A DNA stretch of 6,495 bases, from contig DMWU01000087.1 of assembly GCA_003483125.1 (NCBI GenBank), positions 1-6,495 of the forward strand, read 5' to 3'. The DNA comes from Erythrobacter sp. (lineage in GTDB: Bacteria > Pseudomonadota > Alphaproteobacteria > Sphingomonadales > Sphingomonadaceae). Every line of letters begins with the position of its first letter. The stretch's first letter is position 1. Below, one piece after another: positions 1 to 6,242 of this stretch. The notes below the pieces were generated by a model. The model was not told the DNA's origin. It saw only the letters and a program-made list of their open reading frames with translations, and ran no database searches. The translations under genes were made by a program, and so were the position numbers.

Positions 1-105
1 CGTCTCACCCAACAAGGCGCCAAGCCCCTTGCCAAGCTTCTTCTTTCGATCGGCTGCGCTGCGCGAAGGCACAGAAAAACGGATCGGGTCGCTTGAATCG
101 CTCAT
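1..105 (-). CDS. parB: ParB chromosome partitioning protein, N-terminal fragment (cut by window edge)
   Basis: Only the first 35 codons are in the window; the gene runs off the left edge with no internal stop. The fragment carries a basic-then-glycine-rich stretch, KKKLGKGLGALLGE at residues 21-34. This is the typical N-terminal arginine/lysine-rich box of ParB/Spo0J proteins, which in this family contacts ParA and stimulates its ATPase. The CTP-binding domain, the parS-binding helix-turn-helix and the dimerisation domain would lie outside the window. The ATG (105-103) overlaps the parA TGA (104-102) as ATGA, and a purine-rich AAAGGAAAG Shine-Dalgarno sequence sits at about 110-118. Translational coupling to parA is therefore likely. 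Identity rests on the short motif plus the position directly after parA and the parS sites nearby. Confidence 0.9.
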   Translation of the reverse strand, partial: MSDSSDPIRFSVPSRSAADRKKKLGKGLGALLGET

Positions 106-878
106 GCCGCTTTCCTTTCGCGTGGCAAGCGGCCGATCAATTCGCGCGCTAGCCCGATATAGGCCCTGCTACCCGGGCAGGAGTGGTCATAGACCAAAGC
201 GGGCAAACCATGGCTAGGCGCCTCTGACAAGCGGACATTCCGCGGGATCACCGTTTCAAATACCAGGTCGCCCAAACATTCCCGCACATCGTCGGCGACC
301 TGGTCGGTAAGGCGATTCCGACGATCGAACATGGTTAATGCCACACCCACAATGCCAAGGTTGGGATTGAATGCCTGTTGGACGCGCTCAACTGTCTGTA
401 GAAGCTGGCTTAATCCCTCAAGAGCGAAGAATTCGCACTGTAGCGGCACTAGCAGTGTGTCTGCAGCGCACAACGCATTGAGTGTGAGCAAGCCCAGAGA
501 AGGTGGGCAGTCGACGAAGCAAATGTCATGCCCCTGGTGGTTCTCTAGTGCACGTGACAAACGCGAAGTGCGCTCTTCAACTGAGACTAGCTCTACCTCT
601 GCCCCACTCAAATCCACTGTCGCAGGTACGATATCGAGGCCAGGGATCGAACTTGGAACAATTGCATCTTGAATCGGAAGGTCATCTACCAGAACATCGT
701 AACTCGATGCGGTTCGAGACCCGCTACCAATTCCCATCCCGGTCGAGGCATTCCCTTGCGGATCAAGGTCGATCAGCAGGGTACGCCATCCCGTTGCAGC
801 CATTGCGGTCGCGATATTTATGGCGGTCGTAGTCTTGCCCACCCCACCCTTTTGATTTGCAATGGCAATCGTGATCAT
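102..878 (-). CDS. parA: ParA/Soj chromosome partitioning ATPase
   Basis: This is a 258-residue ParA-type (MinD/Mrp superfamily) ATPase, the usual length for a chromosomal ParA/Soj. It has the deviant Walker A motif KGGVGKTT at residues 10-17 with its signature lysine (K10). The Walker A' segment IDLDPQGN is at 36-43, and Walker B with FVDCPPSLG is at 121-129. The conserved IPRNVRLSEAPSHG stretch is at 211-224. In this family the ATP-bound dimer coats the nucleoid non-specifically, and ParB-parS complexes trigger hydrolysis, which moves sister origins apart. The gene starts 31 bp after the rsmG stop and overlaps parB by four bases, so it is probably co-transcribed with both. The chosen ATG (878-876) places the strand-1/P-loop region at the very N-terminus, as expected. 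The only ribosome-site candidates are weak G-rich stretches just upstream. Confidence 0.97.
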   Translation of the reverse strand: MITIAIANQKGGVGKTTTAINIATAMAATGWRTLLIDLDPQGNASTGMGIGSGSRTASSYDVLVDDLPIQDAIVPSSIPGLDIVPATVDLSGAEVELVSVEERTSRLSRALENHQGHDICFVDCPPSLGLLTLNALCAADTLLVPLQCEFFALEGLSQLLQTVERVQQAFNPNLGIVGVALTMFDRRNRLTDQVADDVRECLGDLVFETVIPRNVRLSEAPSHGLPALVYDHSCPGSRAYIGLARELIGRLPRERKAA

Positions 879-909
879 CCGCCAAGACCCCTGATACAGA
901 ACAAAGCGC

Positions 910-1524
910 TCATTTTGCGCTGACGATGATGCCCGCTTCGGGATTGGTCAATGATTGTTCCACGTGAAACAATTTGCGACTCTTCGCGGGCAGCTCTCGT
1001 AGTTCTTGGGCTGCCGAACGCCCCTTGGGCAACAGATAGATGGTCCTGCTTGTGGAAAATGGTGCGGATAAGCTGAGTAATTTGGGCAATGGTGCGAATG
1101 CACGTGCCGAAATAACACTTGCCTTGAATGGCTTCACCAACTCCAGTCGCCTTCCTTCAACACGGCAGTTCGTCAGCTCCATCTCCTCACACATACATTC
1201 AAGCCACTCCACCCGTCGCGCTCTCGATTCCACCAGAACCATCTCATTTTCCGGTAGAATTGCGGCAATCACGAGTCCAGGAAAGCCTGCGCCAGTGCCG
1301 AGATCCAGCCAAGGGCCCGGTGTTTCACGTGGAACAAATCGCAGCAACTGCGCACTATCTGCAATATGGCGCTGCCATATTTCTTCGACCGATCCGCGTG
1401 AGATTAGATTTTGTTTCTGGTTTTCCACTTTCAGCGCCGAGACAAGGTGTACCAGGCGATCAACTGCCGCGGCATCGGCCAATGTATCAACAAACTGTCG
1501 CGCGCTAGCTTCGTCTGTAATCAT
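910..1524 (-). CDS. rsmG: 16S rRNA (guanine-N7) methyltransferase RsmG (GidB)
   Basis: This is a 204-residue class I SAM-dependent methyltransferase of the RsmG/GidB family. The family methylates N7 of G527 (E. coli numbering) in the 530 loop of 16S rRNA, and its loss is known to give low-level streptomycin resistance. The SAM-binding motif [10 protein letters not shown] is at residues 74-83, an acidic strand-2 end with [10 protein letters not shown] at 99-108, the conserved ARAFAPL at 140-146 and the PKGR motif at 166-169. The N-terminal helical part includes [12 protein letters not shown] at 49-60, typical of the family. The start ATG overlaps the mnmG TGA as ATGA (1524-1521), so translation is probably coupled. 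The gene also carries two parS sites, read as VPRET at residues 64-68 and FHVEQ at 186-190. A C-terminal FHVE-like motif overlapping parS occurs in other bacteria. Confidence 0.96.
   Translation of the reverse strand: MITDEASARQFVDTLADAAAVDRLVHLVSALKVENQKQNLISRGSVEEIWQRHIADSAQLLRFVPRETPGPWLDLGTGAGFPGLVIAAILPENEMVLVESRARRVEWLECMCEEMELTNCRVEGRRLELVKPFKASVISARAFAPLPKLLSLSAPFSTSRTIYLLPKGRSAAQELRELPAKSRKLFHVEQSLTNPEAGIIVSAK
956..971. promoter_or_regulatory. parS site 1, inside the 3' end of rsmG
   Basis: The 16-mer TGTTCCACGTGAAACA matches the canonical parS palindrome TGTTTCACGTGAAACA at 15 of 16 positions. It is identical to the well-known B. subtilis Spo0J site, as I recall that sequence. ParB loads here as a CTP-dependent clamp and spreads along the flanking DNA. 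The site is within rsmG, where it encodes the FHVEQ segment, and lies less than 100 bp upstream of the parA start. Confidence 0.93.
1321..1336. promoter_or_regulatory. parS site 2, inside rsmG
   Basis: The 16-mer TGTTTCACGTGGAACA matches the parS palindrome at 15 of 16 positions. It is the reverse complement of site 1. It lies in the rsmG reading frame in a different phase from site 1 and encodes VPRET just before the SAM-binding motif. It is 365 bp from site 1. Confidence 0.93.
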
Positions 1525-3374
1525 GCTGCGCGCTGCCTACGCCTTGCATGAACGAGCAAAGCTGAAAGTGCCGCAGGCGTAATGCCTGAGATCCGACCGG
1601 CAGCTGCGAGGGTTGCCGGCTTCGCCGCTTCAAGCCTCTCGACCATTTCGTTTGAAAGTCCAGGTACTTCGCCGAAGGGAAAATTGCTCCCAAGTTCAAC
1701 AGCTTCGCTTGCGCGTAAATCTCGCAATTCTGCGTCCTGCCGCGCCAGATAGGGCGCGTAGGCCGCATCTTCCGCCATCTCCCTAACCAACTCGTCGCCG
1801 TGGTCGAGGCCATCCTCCAGCCAGGGTTCCAGCTCCACAAAGCCTATCCCATCGTGGCGAAGCCATTCTTCGATGGTTTTGTTTCCCCCATCCCTGCGTA
1901 CGGGTAGGCCTGAATCCGCCAATTCCTTTGCTGGCAGTTTTCGCGCGAAATACTCGTTTATGCTGCCGCGCCTCTGCTCACGGGCCGTGAACCACGACGC
2001 TCTTTCCTCAGCGATACAACCAGCCTCCACGCCTAGTGATGTAAGCCGCGTACTGGCATTATTTGCCCTCAATCGCAGCCTGTACTCGGCCCGCGCTGTT
2101 AACATACGGTAGGGCTCGCTCACTCCCTGCAAAGTCAGGTCGTCGACCATGACCGCTATATAGGAATTTGCGCGATCGAGTTGTGGGGCCGCCTTACCAC
2201 TAACCAAAGCGGCTGTATTCAGGCCGGCAATGAGGCCCTGTGCCGCCGCCTCTTCATATCCTGTCGTGCCATTGAGCTGTCCCGCACAATAAAGCCCGGG
2301 TATCTGGCGCAGTTGCAGGTCGCTAGTGAGAGCGCGGGGATCAATATGGTCATATTCCACTGCATATCCAGGAACTTCCATCTTAACTTGCTCAAGTCCA
2401 GGCATGGCCTGCAACATGGCAAGTTGAACCTCGGTCGGAAGCGATGTGCTGATACCATTAGGGTAAACCAGATGCGTAGAAAGCCCTTCGGGCTCCAAAA
2501 AGACCTGATGCCCATCCCTGTCACCAAATCGGTGAATTTTGTCCTCGATTGAAGGGCAGTAACGCGGCCCCATTGCATCGATCGCACCTGTAAACATAGG
2601 TGAGCGATGTAAATTCGCGCGAATTACATCGTGTGAGGCCTGGGTTGTACGCGTGATTGCGCAGAAAACCTGCGGATTGGCTCGCTTTTCTGTAAGCGGC
2701 GACATAGTCCAGTGATCGTCGTCTGATGGCTGCTCTTGCAAAACCGCCCAATTTATAGTCCTTCCATCAAGGCGTGGTGGTGTGCCGGTTTTGAGCCGCG
2801 CCATGGGCAATTTCGCTTCGCGCAACTGCTCAGCGAGCCGTTTCGCTGCATTTTCACCAATTCGACCACCCTCAAAGCGTTCCTCACCACGAAAAAGCGC
2901 CCCACCAAGGAAGGTACCTGTGCAAAGAATGACCGCCTGTGACGAAATGGAACTTCCGTCGGCCAGATCCAGCCCGCAAACTCGCCCACCTTCAAACCGC
3001 AGTGCCGCAGCCTCACCCTCAATCAGATCAAGCCCATCCTGCGCGTGAACTACTTGCTGCACAGCAGCCTTGAACAATATGCGGTCCGCCTGAACTCGTG
3101 GGCCCCAAACTGCGCTGCCCTTTGACCGGTTAAGCATGCGGTAGTGGATCGCGCCGGCATCGGCCGCACGACCGATCACGCCGTCAAGCGCGTCAACCTC
3201 GCGCACGAGATGTCCCTTGCCCAGACCGCCGATGGCAGGATTGCAGCTCATCGCCCCAATCGCGGAAAGATCGAAGCTGACAAGTCCAACACGCACACCC
3301 ATGCGCGCAGCGGCGCAAGCCGCCTCGACACCGGCATGACCACCGCCGACCACGATTATGTCATAGCTTCGCAT
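1521..3374 (-). CDS. mnmG: tRNA uridine-5-carboxymethylaminomethyl synthesis protein MnmG (GidA)
   Basis: MnmG is the FAD-binding partner of MnmE. The complex installs a carboxymethylaminomethyl or aminomethyl group on C5 of U34 in tRNAs reading split codon boxes. The FAD dinucleotide motif [12 protein letters not shown] starts at residue 8. The family segment [19 protein letters not shown] spans 43-61, with conserved Cys44. Signature 1, [11 protein letters not shown], is at 269-279 with Cys273, and signature 2, [17 protein letters not shown], is at 364-380. The helical tRNA/MnmE-binding C-terminus is intact. I chose the ATG at 3374 (617 residues) because the FAD strand then begins at residue 4. 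An in-frame ATG at 3410 would add 12 residues (629 total). Neither start has a clear Shine-Dalgarno sequence. The gene lies 70 bp downstream of mnmE and overlaps rsmG by four bases. Confidence 0.96.
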   Translation of the reverse strand: MRSYDIIVVGGGHAGVEAACAAARMGVRVGLVSFDLSAIGAMSCNPAIGGLGKGHLVREVDALDGVIGRAADAGAIHYRMLNRSKGSAVWGPRVQADRILFKAAVQQVVHAQDGLDLIEGEAAALRFEGGRVCGLDLADGSSISSQAVILCTGTFLGGALFRGEERFEGGRIGENAAKRLAEQLREAKLPMARLKTGTPPRLDGRTINWAVLQEQPSDDDHWTMSPLTEKRANPQVFCAITRTTQASHDVIRANLHRSPMFTGAIDAMGPRYCPSIEDKIHRFGDRDGHQVFLEPEGLSTHLVYPNGISTSLPTEVQLAMLQAMPGLEQVKMEVPGYAVEYDHIDPRALTSDLQLRQIPGLYCAGQLNGTTGYEEAAAQGLIAGLNTAALVSGKAAPQLDRANSYIAVMVDDLTLQGVSEPYRMLTARAEYRLRLRANNASTRLTSLGVEAGCIAEERASWFTAREQRRGSINEYFARKLPAKELADSGLPVRRDGGNKTIEEWLRHDGIGFVELEPWLEDGLDHGDELVREMAEDAAYAPYLARQDAELRDLRASEAVELGSNFPFGEVPGLSNEMVERLEAAKPATLAAAGRISGITPAALSALLVHARRRQRAA

Positions 3375-3418
3375 TCCGCGCCCGATAGTGGAGACACTAC
3401 GGCACGTCAAAAGATCAA

Positions 3419-3434
3419 TGTTTCACGTGAAACG
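3419..3434. promoter_or_regulatory. parS site 3, in the mnmE-mnmG intergenic gap
   Basis: The 16-mer TGTTTCACGTGAAACG matches the parS palindrome at 15 of 16 positions, with only the last base differing. Unlike the other two sites it is non-coding, in the 70-bp gap between the mnmE stop and the mnmG start. It ends 9 bp before the alternative upstream mnmG ATG (3410). ParB bound here could touch expression of mnmG and the genes downstream, including parA and parB, but that effect is inferred. Confidence 0.92.
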
Positions 3435-3444
3435 TCAGGGACAA

Positions 3445-4722
3445 CTATTTCCCGATACAAAACCGGCCAAAAAGCGCATCCAGCATGTCTTCGGTTGTTG
3501 CCCGCCCAACAAGTCTATCGAATGATATCCGCGCGCGGCGCAGGCATTCGGCAACAAGCAGCAAGTCAGTATGTTGTCCCGCATCCGCCAGGGAATCTCG
3601 TGCCTCAACCACTAGCGCATTCTGCCGCGCATTGAGTGCTGCTTCACCCGGCTTTGGCATCGCCTTGCGTGCTTCTTCGACCAAGGCTTGCTTCAATTCA
3701 TCGATATTGATCCCCTCCAAGGCCGACAAGCGAAACCTTGGGTCGCTCTTGGCTATATGATCGGCTGAATCGACCTTGGCTTCGATCTCCCAGGCTTCCA
3801 CGCCTGCCTCACCTTCAGGCCCGAGCCACAGGACAAGGTCAGCCCGTGAGAGCTGGTCACGAGCTCGCACTATTCCGATCTCTTCGATTTCATCGCCACT
3901 CTCATCGCGCAGGCCGGCGGTATCGATGAAGGTGAACGGTATACCGGTAATTGCAACCGAACGCTCAATCACATCGCGAGTTGTTCCCGCAATTGGAGAG
4001 GTAATCGCTGCTTCACTTTCCACTAATATGTTGAAAAGCGTAGATTTTCCTGAGTTTGGAGGGCCAGCAAGAACTACTCTGAACCCCTCCCCTAATCGCT
4101 CGGCCCTTGGTCGATTGGTCCATCGATCAAGCTCCTGTGTCAGTTCACCCAGGCGGGTTGTATAATCCTCAGATACCTCAGAGACATCATCTTCGTCAGA
4201 GAAGTCGAGTGCAGATTCTACTTCTGCGGACAGTGCAAGAAGGTGGTCGCGCCAGCCCTCGACCTTTGCTGAAAAACCACCGCCTGCCATCGCCATCGCG
4301 GAGCTTCGCTGAAGCTCGGTCTCGGCATTCAGGAAGTCTGCCAAACCCTCCGCCTCGGCCAGGTCAATCCTGCCATTAGCAAAGGCCCGTCGGGTAAACT
4401 CTCCTGCTTCCGCAGGCCGCAATCCTTCAATTCTCGCAAGGGCTGACTCGATTGCGGCTACTACGGCACGGCCACCATGGCAGTGAAACTCTGCCAGATC
4501 CTCACCCGTTGCTGTCCCTGGTCCCGGAAACCACAGGATCAAAGCGGAATCGAGCAGCTCGCCTGTATCGTCGCGCAGCTGAGCGAGGCTTGCATGCCGC
4601 GCGTCGAACTTGCGACCCGTCAATCGCTCGATCGCGATGGATGCCTTTGGACCACTCACCCGGATGACTCCAATGGCTGCGGGCGGCGCACCGCTTGAAA
4701 GGGCGTAAATCGTATCGGTCAT
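3445..4722 (-). CDS. mnmE: tRNA modification GTPase MnmE (TrmE)
   Basis: MnmE is the G-protein partner of MnmG in U34 tRNA modification. It binds 5,10-methylene-THF through its N-terminal domain and hydrolyses GTP after potassium-dependent dimerisation of the G domains. The 425-residue protein has the folate-domain motif EFHCHGG at 78-84 and the segment GEFTRRAFANGRIDLAEAEG at 107-126. The P-loop GPPNSGKST is at 220-228, with Asn223 at the expected potassium-coordinating position. G2 TTRD is at 247-250, G3 DTAG at 267-270, and the invariant C-terminal FCIGK at 421-425. The expected G4 motif NKxD is not seen; the nearest match is AKVD at 315-318. The stretch between G3 and G4 is also shorter than in E. 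coli. The ATG at 4722 matches the usual MnmE N-terminus, but no strong ribosome site precedes it. The gap to the upstream DUF6489-like gene is 28 bp. Confidence 0.95.
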   Translation of the reverse strand: MTDTIYALSSGAPPAAIGVIRVSGPKASIAIERLTGRKFDARHASLAQLRDDTGELLDSALILWFPGPGTATGEDLAEFHCHGGRAVVAAIESALARIEGLRPAEAGEFTRRAFANGRIDLAEAEGLADFLNAETELQRSSAMAMAGGGFSAKVEGWRDHLLALSAEVESALDFSDEDDVSEVSEDYTTRLGELTQELDRWTNRPRAERLGEGFRVVLAGPPNSGKSTLFNILVESEAAITSPIAGTTRDVIERSVAITGIPFTFIDTAGLRDESGDEIEEIGIVRARDQLSRADLVLWLGPEGEAGVEAWEIEAKVDSADHIAKSDPRFRLSALEGINIDELKQALVEEARKAMPKPGEAALNARQNALVVEARDSLADAGQHTDLLLVAECLRRARISFDRLVGRATTEDMLDALFGRFCIGK

Positions 4723-4750
4723 GATCAGGGGGTTATTCTGGCCGCGCTAC

Positions 4751-5026
4751 TCAATCATCATCGGATCGCTTGGAAGATTTTCCAGAAGGCGTGTCAAACC
4801 CACCTCGCATTCCGCCCTCCATAAAGCTTTGGAACATCTTCAGGCCAGCCTGCCCCATTGGCGCCAACTGCTTGGCAAACTCCTGCAACTGCTCGGGATT
4901 GGAAACACCTTTCATCGCCTTCGTCATCGAATCCACATATGCACTATTCGCCTTGGATACGTCAGGCAGGCCCATAAAGGCGCGCGCCTCCTCTGGTGTG
5001 CAATCAATCTCTATATTGACCTTCAT
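4751..5026 (-). CDS. Small conserved protein, DUF6489-like, function unknown
   Basis: The encoded protein has 91 residues, no signal peptide and no membrane segment. A short N-terminal strand (KVNIEIDCT, 2-10) is followed by PEEARAFMGLPDVSKAN at 11-27. A predicted helical middle runs from about 28 to 71, rich in Met, Gln and Ala and containing NPEQLQEFAKQLAPMGQAGL. The C-terminal tail from about 72 is glycine/serine-rich and ends in an acidic DDD. I recognise this as resembling the DUF6489 family common in sphingomonads and relatives, for which I know no function. Alternatives such as a phasin-like helical protein cannot be excluded. The start at 5026 is supported by a strong Shine-Dalgarno sequence, GAGGAG, at about 5033-5038; an in-frame ATG at 5053 lacks one. 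It lies 28 bp upstream of mnmE on the same strand and is probably co-transcribed with it. Confidence 0.8.
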   Translation of the reverse strand: MKVNIEIDCTPEEARAFMGLPDVSKANSAYVDSMTKAMKGVSNPEQLQEFAKQLAPMGQAGLKMFQSFMEGGMRGGFDTPSGKSSKRSDDD

Positions 5027-5128
5027 TTCCGTCTCCTCGGCCAAAACATTCACCTGAGCCTGTCACACGGGGTTGGCAAAGTCCATCTGCGCGGAATAGT
5101 TAGGGTGCAACAGTCCAAGGAGAAGCCC
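5027..5128. promoter_or_regulatory. Divergent intergenic promoter region
   Basis: This 102-bp gap separates the minus-strand DUF6489-like gene from the plus-strand hydrolase, so promoters for both directions should lie here or just inside the flanking genes. Strong ribosome sites border both ends: GAGGAG on the minus strand near 5033-5038 and AAGGAG on the plus strand at 5117-5122. On the plus strand a possible sigma-70-like pair is TTGGCA at 5073-5078 and AATAGT at 5095-5100, with a 16-bp spacer. Those matches are imperfect, and no operator palindrome stands out. I saw no convincing minus-strand -35/-10 pair. Confidence 0.4.
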
Positions 5129-5824
5129 ATGCCGACAAATGCAAACGCCCCGACATTGAGTGGAGATGCACAGATCCCACTCTATCTTGCCCGTCCTGCT
5201 GGTGAAGCGAAGGCGGCAATCATAGTCATACCTGAGATCTTTGGTGTGAATGGCGGTATTGCAGGAAAATGCGATGCTTGGGCTGAACAAGGCTATTTGG
5301 CGGCGGCGCCCGACATTTTCTGGCGTTTTGCACTGGGCGAGGAGTACGATCCCGATATTGAGGACCATTTCCACAAAGCGCTCGACAATATGGGTAAATA
5401 TGATGCCGACCAGGGCGTACGCGACCTGGAGGCGGTGATCCACTTCCTGAAGGATGAAGGCGTCGCCAAGGTGGGTGCGGTCGGTTTCTGCCTGGGTGGA
5501 CGCATGGCCTATATGATGGCGACCCGCACCGATGTGAGCGCCAGTGTGGGCTATTACGGCGTGATGATCGACCAGATGCTGGGTGAGTCGCATGCAATCG
5601 CCAATCCTCTGATGCTGCATATTCCCACAGCCGATCACTTTGTCGGACCGGAGGCGCAAAAAGCCATGCATGATGGGCTTGGCCCCAATCGCCATGTCAC
5701 GTTGCATGATTATGAGGGTCTTGATCATGGCTTTGCCGCTCAAGGCGGAAGTCGGCGTAATGAGGAAGGTGCACAATTGGCAGACAAGCGGACCAGCGAC
5801 TTTTTCGCGGAGCATCTCGCATGA
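5129..5824 (+). CDS. Dienelactone hydrolase family protein (alpha/beta hydrolase)
   Basis: This 231-residue cytosolic alpha/beta hydrolase is the usual length for dienelactone hydrolase (carboxymethylenebutenolidase). The nucleophile elbow VGFCLGG at 118-124 holds Cys121. Asp169 lies in IPTADH (165-170) and His200 in GLDHGF (197-202), completing a Cys-Asp-His triad. Glu36 in PEIFG is the conserved residue that activates the cysteine. The arginines that in Pseudomonas DLH bind the substrate carboxylate (around 81 and 206) do not appear at matching places, so the true substrate may not be a dienelactone; this is from memory and unaligned. The ATG at 5129 has AAGGAG at 5117-5122 with a 6-bp spacer. 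The reading frame stays open back to 4721, but that extension is antisense to the DUF6489-like gene and is probably chance. The stop overlaps the next start as ATGA. Confidence 0.92.
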   Translation: MPTNANAPTLSGDAQIPLYLARPAGEAKAAIIVIPEIFGVNGGIAGKCDAWAEQGYLAAAPDIFWRFALGEEYDPDIEDHFHKALDNMGKYDADQGVRDLEAVIHFLKDEGVAKVGAVGFCLGGRMAYMMATRTDVSASVGYYGVMIDQMLGESHAIANPLMLHIPTADHFVGPEAQKAMHDGLGPNRHVTLHDYEGLDHGFAAQGGSRRNEEGAQLADKRTSDFFAEHLA

Positions 5825-6225
5825 GTGGAGCAGTTAAGGGCATCGCCAATTGGCACAAGGTCATTGAGGGTGGGAGTGATCCGCAAGCCCTCGCCGAGAT
5901 ACTGCGCGATGATGCAGTCTTTCACTCACCCGTCGTGCATACGCCACAAGAGGGCAAGCCGATTGTCATGGTCTATCTGACCGCCGCTGGCGCCACATTG
6001 GGCAATGACAGCTTCACCTATCTTCGCGAAGTGGTGGATGGTGACACTGCCGTACTGGAATTCACCACCGAGATGGACGGAATCCATATCAACGGGATCG
6101 ATATGATCACCTTCGATGAAGAAGGAAAAATCATTAATTTCAAGGTAATGGTGCGACCGCTCAAGGCCATGAACAAGGTCTGGGAAATGATGGCCGCGCA
6201 ATTGAAGCGCGCCGAGAACGCTTAG
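5821..6225 (+). CDS. NTF2-like / SnoaL-like family protein
   Basis: This is a 134-residue protein with the layout of the NTF2-like cone fold. An N-terminal helical part (about 4-30) leads into DDAVFHSPVVHTPQEGK at 30-46. A second helical segment follows at about 47-60, and then a run of beta strands includes AVLEFTTEMDGIHINGIDMITF at 77-98 (FTTEMDGIHING at its centre). KIINFKVMVRP at 103-113 closes the fold, before a short C-terminal helix. NTF2-like proteins include small isomerases, dehydratases and ligand-binding proteins, and no catalytic residues can be assigned from this sequence alone. Its ATG overlaps the hydrolase stop by four bases, so the two are almost certainly translated together. 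A role on the same substrate or pathway is an inference from that pairing. It ends 17 bp short of the convergent rho gene. Confidence 0.88.
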   Translation: MSGAVKGIANWHKVIEGGSDPQALAEILRDDAVFHSPVVHTPQEGKPIVMVYLTAAGATLGNDSFTYLREVVDGDTAVLEFTTEMDGIHINGIDMITFDEEGKIINFKVMVRPLKAMNKVWEMMAAQLKRAENA

Positions 6226-6237
6226 CCCCCGGCGCGC
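6207..6237. terminator. Possible stem-loop between convergent NTF2-like gene and rho
   Basis: A perfect 8-bp GC-only inverted repeat, GCGCGCCG at 6207-6214 and CGGCGCGC at 6230-6237, encloses a 15-base loop that contains the plus-strand TAG stop. It sits where two convergent genes meet and could act in both directions. Neither side has a proper U tract: the plus strand continues AAACC and the minus strand TTCAAT. It may therefore be a weak terminator or an RNA 3'-end stabiliser. Confidence 0.4.
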
Positions 6238-6242
6238 AAACC

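Noticed and set aside
545..560. CACGTG-centred sequence within parA resembling parS.
   Set aside because: It shares the central hexamer but has about five mismatches to the 16-bp consensus, far weaker than the three called sites.
1051..1071. Two DnaA-box-like 9-mers in the same orientation (TGTGGAAAA at 1051-1059 and TGCGGATAA at 1063-1071).
   Set aside because: Each is one mismatch from TGTGGATAA, and about one such match is expected by chance in a window this size. They lie inside rsmG without an AT-rich unwinding region, so I do not call an origin.
1100..1110. Another CACGTG core in rsmG.
   Set aside because: The flanks do not match the parS arms, so it is probably a chance hexamer.
1040..1582. 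Long plus-strand reading frames opposite rsmG, mnmG and mnmE (for example 1040-1582, 3144-3635 and 3776-4165).
   Set aside because: They lie antisense to strongly identified genes, have no recognisable domains or ribosome sites, and are expected by chance in such coding DNA.
3375..3410. Longer MnmG starting at 3410.
   Set aside because: The extra 12 residues precede the FAD strand without family resemblance and lack a clear ribosome site; the 3374 start is favoured, though not proven.
4721..5128. Upstream in-frame extension of the hydrolase, giving a 367-residue reading frame.
   Set aside because: The extension is antisense to the well-supported DUF6489-like gene, shows no domain, and the strong ribosome site with ATG at 5129 gives the normal family length.
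5063..5815. A 250-residue minus-strand reading frame opposite the hydrolase.
   Set aside because: It is a shadow of the hydrolase gene, whose catalytic motifs are clear; the antisense translation shows no family features.
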